Assembly: GCA_016707285.1 (NCBI GenBank) | Contig: JADJIA010000002.1 | Location: 72,007 to 136,006 of the forward strand | Direction of reading: 5' to 3' | Source of the DNA: Ignavibacteriales bacterium | Lineage (GTDB): Bacteria > Bacteroidota > Ignavibacteria > Ignavibacteriales > Ignavibacteriaceae | Length of the DNA: 64,000 nucleotides | In this document: in pieces, positions 36,856 through 45,662 of the stretch | Layout of the letters: each line of letters begins with the position of its first letter | Numbering within the stretch: position 1 is the first letter of the stretch | The notes under the pieces: model-generated | What the model was told of the DNA's origin: nothing | Seen by the model: the letters and a program-made list of their open reading frames with translations, nothing else | Database searches by the model: none | Translations under genes and position numbers: made by a program

Positions 36856-39573
36856 ATGAGACAAAAAACATACTCTTTAATAAGAAATATCAATGCTTTT
36901 GCAGTGATAATTCTATTCATTTTTGGAACGACCTTTACTTTTGGCGGTGTAACCGGAAAAATTTCAGGCGTGGTACTTGATGCCAAGACGGGCGAACCTG
37001 TTATCGGTGCAAGTGTTATACTTGAAGGCACTTTTTTGGGTGCTGCAGCCGATATTAACGGTTATTATTCTATCAATAATGTCCCGCCGGGAACCTACCG
37101 GGTCATTTTTTCCGCAGTTGGTTATCAAAAAACGATCATGGAAAAAGTGCTCGTGAAGATCGATCTGACCACCAATGTGGATGTAAAACTGCAACCTTCG
37201 GGTCTCAATTATGAAAATGAGGTGGTAATAACCTCCGATCGACCATTGGTGCAGAAAGATCAGACCTCCACTTCAGTAACGATCTCCTCCGAAGACATTA
37301 AAATGATGCCTGTTGAGAACATCAGTCAGGTTGTTAACCTGCAAGCCGGTGTTATTGATGGTCATTTTCGTGGTGGAAGGTCAAATGATGTGGCTTATCT
37401 GATAGACGGTGTTGCCGTTACAGATCCGTTTAACGGGGGATTTGGACTTGAGGTTGAGCAATCTTCAATCAGGCAGATGGAAGTAATTACGGGAACTTTT
37501 AATGCCGAATATGGTCAGGCACTTTCAGGCGTTGTTAACATCGTTACTGAGGGTGGATCAAACAAGTTTAGAACAGATGTATCGGGTTATATAGGAAACT
37601 TTATAACCGGTGGTTCAAATATTTTCAAAAATCTCGATAAGGTTGACCGTATTGCTCAAAAAAATGTGCAACTTACTTTCAGCGGTCCAATCTCACCAGT
37701 TGATAACCTCTATTTCTTTGTAACCGGCAGATATTTTGATAATATCGGTCATCTTTACGGACAGAGAGTTTATAATGTAACCGATGATGTTCCGTTTTAT
37801 CCGATACCAAACGATAAAACATTCTGGATTCCCAGAAACACCGGCGACAGATCTTATGTTTCGATGAATCCTTATACCAAGTATTCGTTAAACGCAAAAC
37901 TTACATATGCACTTCCTAAAGTTGCTTTCACATATTCCGTCTTTTTGGATCATACAAAAAGCAAAGGTTACGATCATGGCTACTCATGGACACCTGATGG
38001 AACAATGACTCATTATGGTAACGACTGGGTGCAAAATTTTCAGATTAACCACTATATCTCCTCCGAAACAAACCAGAGCCTTAAATTCTCGGTAAACAGT
38101 TACCAGTATGAAGGTTATCTTTATGAAGATCCTTTTGATCCGAGATATGTGAACCCAAGACAGGGAATTGCAATTTCGAACTATACTTTCCGCTCGGGTG
38201 GAAATCAGGGTAACAGATACGACAGAACAAGTAAAAGTTTTGTTGGTCAATGGTCTCTTAATTCCCAGATTTCGAAAGAACATAAAATTGGTATGGGAGT
38301 TGAAGCAAGACTTCACGACATTTATAACCACGGATGGGACCTTGTAAATCTTACCGATGGTCAGATCGATTCAATGGGTAATCCAATTTTCACCCCCGGT
38401 TATCCCGCAGTAGGAACAATGTCTGATCAGGGATCAAACATCGAATACGCAAGAAAACCGATTGAAATTTCAGCTTACATTCAGGACAAGATGGAATATG
38501 ACATAATGATCATCAACGCCGGTGTAAGATTTGATTATTTTAATTCTAAAGCACGGATGCCTGTTGACAAACAAAACCCGACAAGAAATCCTTCATTCCC
38601 GGGTGCTGATCAATGGATCGATGCTGAAGCTAAATATCAGATCAGCCCAAGACTTGGCGCTTCATTCCCAATTACTGACAAAGGTATTATCAGATTTTCT
38701 TATGGTCACTTCTTTAAGATTCCATCGTTCGAAAATCTTTACCAAAATCCCGATTTTATCGTAAGACCGGGTAACAGCCTTAACACTGTGGTTGGAAATC
38801 CCGATTTGAATGCTGAAAAGAATGTTATTTATGAAATCGGCTTGCAGCAGGCACTTCTTGAAGATATTTCTGTGAATGTTTCTCTCTACTATCGTGACAT
38901 CAGAAACTGGCTCGGTATGGAGATTGTAAACACTTATGAAGGTTTTAAGTATGCCCGTTTTATAAACAGAGATTATGCAAATGTTAGAGGTTTGGTACTT
39001 GTGTTCGACAAAAGATTCTCGAACTACTTCAGTGCAAAACTTGACTACACATACCAGATCGCTGAGGGTAACTCCTCCGATCCTTATGCCGTTTACAATA
39101 AAAATCAGACAAATCCACCGATCGAAGAATCGAAAACAGTGGTTCCACTTTCATGGGATCAGAGACATACACTCAACCTGAGTGTTAATGTTGGTATTCC
39201 CGGTGACTGGACAGTAGGACTCATCTTTCAGTATGGTTCCGGTATGCCTTATACGGAAGACCCAAAAGTTTCCCGTGGTGTCCGTTTCGAAAATGGCGGT
39301 ATCAGACCAACATATCTGAACCTGGACTTGAGAGCTGACAAGATATTTAATGTTTTTGGATTAAATATCAGAACCTACATTACAATTTATAACGCATTGG
39401 ATATTAGAAACGAATTCGGTGTTTACTCAACCACTGGTAGAGCCAATGCCGATCTGAATACTCAATATGCAGTTGATGTAATCGGATTAAACACTATTGA
39501 AGAATATATCAACAATCCAGCGATGTACTCTACTCCTCGAGAGGTCAGAGTTGGCATTGGTTTCGATTTTTAA
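36856..39573 (+). CDS. TonB-dependent receptor of the glucan locus
   Basis: 905 aa. Signal segment, CarboxypepD_reg-like domain (about 35-112; GKISGVVLDAKTGEPVIGAS, INGYYSINNVPPGTYRVIFS), plug (about 125-230; NISQVVNLQAGVIDGHFRGG, DPFNGG, NAEYGQALSGVVNIVTEGGS) and a 22-strand-type barrel ending in VGIGFDF. Has the N-domain of SusC-like receptors but no adjacent SusD. The genes 3' (39590, 42724) are separated by 14-16 bp and so are co-transcribed. Likely imports oligosaccharide, by context. Confidence 0.92.
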   Translation: MRQKTYSLIRNINAFAVIILFIFGTTFTFGGVTGKISGVVLDAKTGEPVIGASVILEGTFLGAAADINGYYSINNVPPGTYRVIFSAVGYQKTIMEKVLVKIDLTTNVDVKLQPSGLNYENEVVITSDRPLVQKDQTSTSVTISSEDIKMMPVENISQVVNLQAGVIDGHFRGGRSNDVAYLIDGVAVTDPFNGGFGLEVEQSSIRQMEVITGTFNAEYGQALSGVVNIVTEGGSNKFRTDVSGYIGNFITGGSNIFKNLDKVDRIAQKNVQLTFSGPISPVDNLYFFVTGRYFDNIGHLYGQRVYNVTDDVPFYPIPNDKTFWIPRNTGDRSYVSMNPYTKYSLNAKLTYALPKVAFTYSVFLDHTKSKGYDHGYSWTPDGTMTHYGNDWVQNFQINHYISSETNQSLKFSVNSYQYEGYLYEDPFDPRYVNPRQGIAISNYTFRSGGNQGNRYDRTSKSFVGQWSLNSQISKEHKIGMGVEARLHDIYNHGWDLVNLTDGQIDSMGNPIFTPGYPAVGTMSDQGSNIEYARKPIEISAYIQDKMEYDIMIINAGVRFDYFNSKARMPVDKQNPTRNPSFPGADQWIDAEAKYQISPRLGASFPITDKGIIRFSYGHFFKIPSFENLYQNPDFIVRPGNSLNTVVGNPDLNAEKNVIYEIGLQQALLEDISVNVSLYYRDIRNWLGMEIVNTYEGFKYARFINRDYANVRGLVLVFDKRFSNYFSAKLDYTYQIAEGNSSDPYAVYNKNQTNPPIEESKTVVPLSWDQRHTLNLSVNVGIPGDWTVGLIFQYGSGMPYTEDPKVSRGVRFENGGIRPTYLNLDLRADKIFNVFGLNIRTYITIYNALDIRNEFGVYSTTGRANADLNTQYAVDVIGLNTIEEYINNPAMYSTPREVRVGIGFDF

Positions 39574-39589
39574 TTCCCGGAGTTTCAGA

Positions 39590-42500
39590 ATGTTAAAGAA
39601 AATATCATTAATTACTCTTCTCCTGATTACGGAGATTGTTTTTGCCCAGGTTTCACCTTCAACTCAGCGTTACCGCAACGATGAGTATGGTAATATCCAG
39701 TACCGTCGTGAAGGTGTTATGGATGGCAATCAGATTAGAACGCTGTTCTACAACAATGGTGAAGTGGGTCAGTGGCCCTATCAGCCATCAGGTGAGTGGC
39801 CCAAAGGAACGGGACATTCTTATCTTGATGGTGTGGCAGTTTTAATTTCCACTGAAATAACCGCTCCCGGTACGGGAACAATAGTTCACCCGCTTCAAAC
39901 TTCATATCGTGAATGGATGGATAAAGATCCTGTAACCGGCGAAATCTGGGGATTTGAACCCCTTCCCGGATATAACAATCCTTCTTCCAAAAAACCTTCG
40001 ATTAATACAGATCCGCTTACCTGGCCCTCAACCTGGCCAGCTGCTCTTGATCTGACACCCGAATGGGACAAAAACTGGTATGGCTATTTTGGGCGAGGTG
40101 TTCTTAATTCCGAGTTTGAAACATTTTTTGTAATGGATGATTCAAAAGACAAGGAATATATGAGAAATCCTTTCTTCTTTTATCCAATAGCAGCAGACAC
40201 CAACAGAGGCGGACTTGGCTTAAGGGTTGAAGTAAGAGGTTTTCAATGGTCGCATGTGCTTGCTGAAGATATTATCTTCTGGCACTACGATATAGTAAAC
40301 ATCTCCGATTTTGCTTACCCCAAAACAGTTTTTGGTTTTTATACCGACTGCGGTGTGGGTGGAACTGATGATTCTGAAGATGATAACGCTTCTTTTGATC
40401 TTATTGCAGATCTTGCTTATTGTTATGATGACAATGGACTTGGTTTGCCAGAGAACTGGAAAACAGGTTATTACGGTTATGCTTATCTCGAAAGCCCGGG
40501 AAATGGAATTGATGCCATTGACAACGATCAGGATGGCATGATTGACGAAAAAAGAGATGACGGTATCGATAACGATGGCGACTGGCTTCCTTACCTTGAT
40601 ATCAACGGTAACGGGAAATGGGATGCTGACCAAAACGAACCCCTCAATAATGATGTGGGCAAGGATGGTGTTGGTCCGTTTGACAGACAATATACCGGAC
40701 CTGATGAGGGCGAGGGCGACGGAGTTGCTACTGATGGTGAACCCAATTTTGATAAAACTGACAAAGATGAATCTGATCAGATAGGTCTTACAGCTCTATC
40801 GATCTACAGACTTGGTCAGGGTGGAACCGGTGGTGGCTGGGCGAAAGATGATGAACCGATGTGGAACAGAATGGTTGCAGGTTCGTTTGATACTTCTCTC
40901 CAGCGTGCAAATATCAGTATGGTGTTTGCTTCAGGTCCATTTCCGCTTCAGCAGGGAACAAGAGAGAGATTCTCGATGTCACTCCTGTTTGGTGAAGACT
41001 TAAACGACATTCTCTTTAATAAAGAGACTGTTCAGCAGATTTACAACGCAAACTACAACTTCTCAAAACCTCCAATCAAACCGGAATTGACCGCAGTTCC
41101 CGGTGATGGAAAAGTATTTCTTTATTGGGACAATATTGCTGAAGAATCGCGTGATCCTTTCCTCGGTTTCGAAAACAATGATCCAACACAGGGATACAAA
41201 AAGGATTTTGAAGGTTATATGATCTACAGAAGTACCGAGCCTGAATTTAACGATATCAAGTTAATCACCGACTCGAAAGGTTCAACCAAATACTGGAAAC
41301 CTCTTGTACAATATGACTTAAAAGACAGCATTATGGGACCTGATCCAATAGGTATAAACGGTGCTCATTTCTGGAGAGGCAGCGAAACCGGATTGCGTTA
41401 CTCATATGTTGACACAGATGTAAATAATGGTGTTAAATACTATTATGCATGTGTTTCGTATGATCAGGGTGATCCTAAATTTGGTACCGCAGGGTTACAA
41501 CCTTCGGAGTGTACAAAAATTATCACCGAGGATTTTGCCGGGAACATACAATTTGTTGACATTAACTGTGCTGTTGTTGTACCCAATGCTCCTGCTGCAG
41601 GTTATGTTCCGCCAAACATTGTTGGCGACACAAAAACAGTTACAACCGGAATTGGTTCGGGTGCTCTTCAGATGACAATTCTTGATCCTGCGGCAATTCA
41701 AAGTGGAGCTGCATATCAGGTTGAATTTACTTCGAATACTGCTTATCCACTTTATAAGACGCTCTCTTACAAGATAATCAAAACTCTTAACGGAGTAACG
41801 GATACGATAAAAACAATCGATTCGTCTTATTTTGGAAGCGAAAGAGTTAGCCCGCCATTTGATGGAATGGCAATCAGTGTTTTGAACGACACAGCTGTAG
41901 CAATAAATGATTCACTTACAGGCTGGCTGATCAGAAACAACAACCTTACAGTATTTGCTTCAAAGGATGCAACCCCTGTTCGTGGTATTGCATGGCCTGC
42001 TGATTATGAGATAACTTTCTCGGATACTCCACAGGACACATGTTTCATTCAGTCTCCTCCAATCTACACTAAATTCCCTGTGAATTTTAAGGTGTGGAAT
42101 AAAACGGAGCAGAAGTATTCAAAAGTTGCTGTTAAAGACAATGACGGTTCAGGTAACCTTTCGATAGGTGATCAAATTCAGATTCTTGAGTTCCAGGGAT
42201 CGGTAGCGCAAACCAATGTAAGGTTTGCATGGAATCTCTCTTATGATGTTCCTTTTGATCCAAATGCCACACTTCAATATCCGGCAAATGGCGATAAATA
42301 TGTTATCACCACTACCAAGCCATTTAAGACGGGAGATAAATTCCTCTTCTCAACCCAGGGTGTTGCCATCGACAATAACCTTGCGAAGAATCAGCTTGGC
42401 AAAGTGGATGTTGTGCCTAATCCTTATCTCGGAGCCGCCACTTGGGAAAGAAGAAACCTCAATTCCACAGGACGCGGAGACAGAAAGATCGACTTTATTA

Positions 42501-42709
42501 ATCTGCCGGGTGAATGTACAGTTAGAATCTATACAATCACAGGCCAGTTGATCAAAACCCTTGTAAAAAGCTCCACCTTCTCGGATGGAAGTCTTTCATG
42601 GAATCTGGTAACGGATGACGGTATGGACGCTGCTTATGGTGTTTACATTTATCATGTTGATGCTCCCAATGTTGGTGAACACATCGGCAAATTTGCTTTA
42701 ATTAAATAA
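39590..42709 (+). CDS. Large secreted protein with Asp-rich repeats and C-terminal sorting-like domain
   Basis: 1039 aa from ATG 39590 (signal peptide MLKKISLITLLLITEIVFAQ; the frame also extends back into the TonB gene, which is ignored). Around residues 300-400 there is a cluster of Ca2+-binding-like Asp repeats (NDGDWLPYLDINGNGKWDAD, DNDQDGMIDE). A fibronectin-III-like segment and a C-terminal domain (KVDVVPNPYLGAATWE ... GVYIYHVDAP) follow. The tail has VPNPY in place of YPNPFNP, a FlgD/T9SS-variant form. It has the same general build as the T9SS protein at 54381. Function unknown; position suggests a partner of the TonB receptor. Confidence 0.8.
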   Translation: MLKKISLITLLLITEIVFAQVSPSTQRYRNDEYGNIQYRREGVMDGNQIRTLFYNNGEVGQWPYQPSGEWPKGTGHSYLDGVAVLISTEITAPGTGTIVHPLQTSYREWMDKDPVTGEIWGFEPLPGYNNPSSKKPSINTDPLTWPSTWPAALDLTPEWDKNWYGYFGRGVLNSEFETFFVMDDSKDKEYMRNPFFFYPIAADTNRGGLGLRVEVRGFQWSHVLAEDIIFWHYDIVNISDFAYPKTVFGFYTDCGVGGTDDSEDDNASFDLIADLAYCYDDNGLGLPENWKTGYYGYAYLESPGNGIDAIDNDQDGMIDEKRDDGIDNDGDWLPYLDINGNGKWDADQNEPLNNDVGKDGVGPFDRQYTGPDEGEGDGVATDGEPNFDKTDKDESDQIGLTALSIYRLGQGGTGGGWAKDDEPMWNRMVAGSFDTSLQRANISMVFASGPFPLQQGTRERFSMSLLFGEDLNDILFNKETVQQIYNANYNFSKPPIKPELTAVPGDGKVFLYWDNIAEESRDPFLGFENNDPTQGYKKDFEGYMIYRSTEPEFNDIKLITDSKGSTKYWKPLVQYDLKDSIMGPDPIGINGAHFWRGSETGLRYSYVDTDVNNGVKYYYACVSYDQGDPKFGTAGLQPSECTKIITEDFAGNIQFVDINCAVVVPNAPAAGYVPPNIVGDTKTVTTGIGSGALQMTILDPAAIQSGAAYQVEFTSNTAYPLYKTLSYKIIKTLNGVTDTIKTIDSSYFGSERVSPPFDGMAISVLNDTAVAINDSLTGWLIRNNNLTVFASKDATPVRGIAWPADYEITFSDTPQDTCFIQSPPIYTKFPVNFKVWNKTEQKYSKVAVKDNDGSGNLSIGDQIQILEFQGSVAQTNVRFAWNLSYDVPFDPNATLQYPANGDKYVITTTKPFKTGDKFLFSTQGVAIDNNLAKNQLGKVDVVPNPYLGAATWERRNLNSTGRGDRKIDFINLPGECTVRIYTITGQLIKTLVKSSTFSDGSLSWNLVTDDGMDAAYGVYIYHVDAPNVGEHIGKFALIK

Positions 42710-42723
42710 GCGGACGAATTGAA

Positions 42724-43752
42724 ATGAAAAGAAAGATTTATATCCTGATATTTTTAGCAGTTTGCGCCAATCTTACATTTGCACAAACTTTTAAGTCTGA
42801 TGTTTCCAAAAGAGGAACAACAGCAGCCCCGTTCCTTTCAATCGGTCAGGGTGCCCGGTCAACAGCCATGGGCAGTGCCTTTGCCGGTGCCGCGAATGAT
42901 GTCAGCTCAATTTATTGGAATCCTGCAGGTCTCACAAAGGCTGAGGGATTTCAGATGATGTTCGATCACACAATCTGGATCGCTGATGTTAGATATAACT
43001 ATCTTGCAGCAAGCTACAATATGGGTGACATCGGAACAATCGGGTTAAGTTTCATTAGCTCAAATGTGGGTGAAATGAAAGTTACAACAATTGACTATCC
43101 CGGCGGAACAGGTGAAACATTTACGGCAAACGATATGGCAATAAGTCTTGCTTATGCCATTCAGTTGACTGATAAATTTTCGATCGGTTTTAACCCCAAG
43201 TTCATCTACCAGAGTATCTGGAAAATGAGTGCCACAGCATTTGCCATCGACATGGGTGTGCAATATGTTACACCGTTTGATGATGCGGTTCTTGCAATGT
43301 CAATTTCCAATTTTGGATCGAAAATCCAACTTCTTGGGAATTCAAATCTTGTTCTTCATGATCTTGATCCCGGAAGCACAGGAAACAACGGCAAGATACC
43401 TGCATATTTAGAGACCGGTGCCTGGTCACTTCCTTTGAATTTCAGAGTTGGTGTTATGTATGCACCAATAAAAACCGATCAACACAAGTTGTTGGTGGCA
43501 GTTGATGCAACACATCCAAGCGACGATTATGAGAGTGTAAATATTGGAGCTGAATACAGTTTTAATAAATTCCTCTTTATCAGAGGTGGATACAAGTCAC
43601 TGTTTCAACAGGATTCTGAGGAGTCGTTTACCCTTGGTTTTGGTATAAAACAACACCTTATGAATAATGTTGCTGTATTGTTTGATTATGCTTACCAAAG
43701 TTTTGGAAGATTTAAGGACATTCAGAAATTTACGATGTCCGTGTCATTTTAA
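42724..43752 (+). CDS. PorV/PorQ-like outer-membrane beta-barrel protein
   Basis: 342 aa with signal peptide (MKRKIYILIFLAVCANLTFA). The FadL-like/PorV signature GQGARSTAMGSAFAGAANDVSSIYWNPAGL is split across residues 37-66. The barrel ends in KFTMSVSF. PorV shuttles cargo from the T9SS translocon to the cell surface; PorQ-type members are also common next to T9SS cargo genes. A rho-independent terminator follows, so it closes the TonB-large protein-PorV transcript. Confidence 0.85.
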   Translation: MKRKIYILIFLAVCANLTFAQTFKSDVSKRGTTAAPFLSIGQGARSTAMGSAFAGAANDVSSIYWNPAGLTKAEGFQMMFDHTIWIADVRYNYLAASYNMGDIGTIGLSFISSNVGEMKVTTIDYPGGTGETFTANDMAISLAYAIQLTDKFSIGFNPKFIYQSIWKMSATAFAIDMGVQYVTPFDDAVLAMSISNFGSKIQLLGNSNLVLHDLDPGSTGNNGKIPAYLETGAWSLPLNFRVGVMYAPIKTDQHKLLVAVDATHPSDDYESVNIGAEYSFNKFLFIRGGYKSLFQQDSEESFTLGFGIKQHLMNNVAVLFDYAYQSFGRFKDIQKFTMSVSF

Positions 43753-43759
43753 TGTGAGT

Positions 43760-43801
43760 TGCCGGCTTAGCGTTCTCCCATGTGTAAGCCGGCATTTTTT
43801 T
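43760..43801 (+). terminator. Rho-independent terminator after the PorV-like gene
   Basis: 10-bp perfect stem TGCCGGCTTA / TAAGCCGGCA with a 15-nt loop, followed directly by a run of seven T. 8 bp after the stop. Confidence 0.88.
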
Positions 43802-43819
43802 ATCAATGAAATTGAGCTT

Positions 43820-45616
43820 ATGAAAAAAAGAAATTTGTTACTGCTTTTAGCCTTCCTTCTGTTGACGATGGCTGTTCAAGCCAAGGACTTTAAAGGCGCC
43901 GAATTGAGAACCAAGCAGACCTTCCTTTACGGCAGGTTTGAGGTTAATATGAAATCAGCCGCCAGAGATGGAATGTTATCAACTTTTTTTACTTATCACG
44001 AGTTCACAACCGGAATACAGGACTGGAACGAAATCGATATCGAAATACTTGGAAGGTACGATTACGACATTCAGTTTAACCCAATTACGCCCGGACAGTT
44101 AAATCATACAAGTCATTTCCCTGCCACTTTTAGTCCACACACCGGTTATCATACCTACGCTTTTGAATGGACTCCAACTTATGTTGCATGGTTTGTTGAC
44201 GGAGTTGAAGTTCACAGACAAACAGGTGCTCATATTGAAGCTTTAAATAAAGCTCAGAAACTTATGATGAACAACTGGACTCCAACCTATGCAAACTGGG
44301 CGGGCACACTTAATGTGGATGCACTTCCTGCGTTTGCATATTATGACTGGGTGAAATATTACAACTATAACCCCGGTGGTGGAAACTACGGCACAAACAA
44401 TAATTTTTCCCTCTCCTGGAGTGATGATTTTGACTATTGGAATACTGCCCGCTGGGAAAAAGCCACTCACACCTTTAACGGTAACAACTGCGATTTTGTG
44501 ACAACAAATGCAGTTTTCAGAGATTCTAAACTCATCCTTTGTTTAACTGATGCAGTTAACCTCGGTTACACCGATGTTAAACCTCCGGTGGTTCTTTCCG
44601 CAAGAGTTCATGACAACAAAGTAATAGCATATTTTACCGAGGAACTTGATTCGATCTCCGGACAAAATGTTGCAAATTTTAATATCGTTGGTGCAACTGT
44701 TCAGAGTGTAACTCTCCGGAGTGACCCGAGAAGTGTTGAACTTACCGTTTCAGGGTGGGATTTTACCACTACCAAAAACCTTCTGGTTATGAATGTAAAA
44801 GACAGGTTTAACAACACCTCTGCGCCCAAAGCGGTTACTATTCTGTTACAAAGGAACTGGACTTATCCAATCAAACTTAACTGTGGTGGACCTGCTGTTA
44901 TAGGTTATATGGCAGATACCGAATGGACTTTGGCAGGTGAATATGGCTTCCTCGACGGATCATCGGCATCCTATTCTTCAAATCTGCAAATTAACGGCAC
45001 AGATGAGGATGAAGTTTATCGCAATGAAAAATACGGAATGGCAAACTACAGAGTTCGTGTTCCAAATGGTAAATACAAAGTAAAACTCCTGTTTGCAGAA
45101 AACTATTTTACAACTGCCAACAAACGAATTTTTAGTGTATTTCTTGAAAGCATCAAAGTTCTAAACAACCTCGATATTTTTGCCGAGGTTGGAACAAGCA
45201 CTGCTTTGGTTAAAGAATTTACCAACATTACTGTTCAAGATGGGATTCTCGATGTTCATTTTGCTGCACAGATAGACAATCCCGTAATAAGCGGGATAAT
45301 AATCGAATCTGACCCGACAGGTGTTGAGGATGGGCAGTCGGAATTCCCGGGTGATTTTTCGTTGAATCAAAACTATCCCAATCCATTCAATGGACAGACA
45401 GTGATTTCTTTTAATGTTAACAAACCGGATTTTTTTCGGTTTGCCCTGTTCAATACTATGGGAGAAACAGTTTTTGAGGATGATCTTGGCTACCTTGAAC
45501 AGGGCTTACATTCCTTCCCGTTGGGAACCACTGAATTTGGCTCCAGTGGAGCATATTTTTATTCAATTTCCGGGACGGGCAGAACCGAAACCGGCAAACT
45601 TGTTTACTTGAAGTGA
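43820..45616 (+). CDS. GH16 beta-glucanase with malectin-like domain and T9SS tail
   Basis: 598 aa from ATG 43820 (signal peptide MKKRNLLLLLAFLLLTMAVQ; the frame extends back to 43667 across the terminator, so that start is rejected). GH16 catalytic motif NEIDIEILG with Glu71 nucleophile, Asp73 and Glu75 acid/base; the flanking WMNNWTP-like strand is MMNNWTPTYANWAG. A second partial GH16-like N-strand (SDDFDYWNTARWEKATHTFN), an Ig-like segment, a malectin-type beta-sandwich (about 365-510; YGMANYRVRVPNGKYKVKLL) and the T9SS tail (NYPNPFNGQTVISFN) follow. Expected at the cell surface, cutting beta-1,3(-1,4)-glucan. Confidence 0.9.
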   Translation: MKKRNLLLLLAFLLLTMAVQAKDFKGAELRTKQTFLYGRFEVNMKSAARDGMLSTFFTYHEFTTGIQDWNEIDIEILGRYDYDIQFNPITPGQLNHTSHFPATFSPHTGYHTYAFEWTPTYVAWFVDGVEVHRQTGAHIEALNKAQKLMMNNWTPTYANWAGTLNVDALPAFAYYDWVKYYNYNPGGGNYGTNNNFSLSWSDDFDYWNTARWEKATHTFNGNNCDFVTTNAVFRDSKLILCLTDAVNLGYTDVKPPVVLSARVHDNKVIAYFTEELDSISGQNVANFNIVGATVQSVTLRSDPRSVELTVSGWDFTTTKNLLVMNVKDRFNNTSAPKAVTILLQRNWTYPIKLNCGGPAVIGYMADTEWTLAGEYGFLDGSSASYSSNLQINGTDEDEVYRNEKYGMANYRVRVPNGKYKVKLLFAENYFTTANKRIFSVFLESIKVLNNLDIFAEVGTSTALVKEFTNITVQDGILDVHFAAQIDNPVISGIIIESDPTGVEDGQSEFPGDFSLNQNYPNPFNGQTVISFNVNKPDFFRFALFNTMGETVFEDDLGYLEQGLHSFPLGTTEFGSSGAYFYSISGTGRTETGKLVYLK

Positions 45617-45662
45617 CAGGTCTCATTAATCTTATAAACACAAACAAACTGCTGATAAAATT

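Noticed and set aside
40220..40690. 156-aa minus-strand frame inside the large secreted-protein gene
   Set aside because: Antisense shadow of an Asp-rich coding region; no start context or family resemblance.
36856..42709. SusC/SusD pair
   Set aside because: The receiver of the 3' position (39590) shows Asp-rich repeats and a sorting-like tail, with none of the SusD helical signatures I know; kept only as a possible cryptic functional equivalent.
43667..43820. Upstream extension of the GH16 gene
   Set aside because: It would translate through the PorV gene end and a rho-independent terminator; ATG 43820 gives a clean signal peptide.
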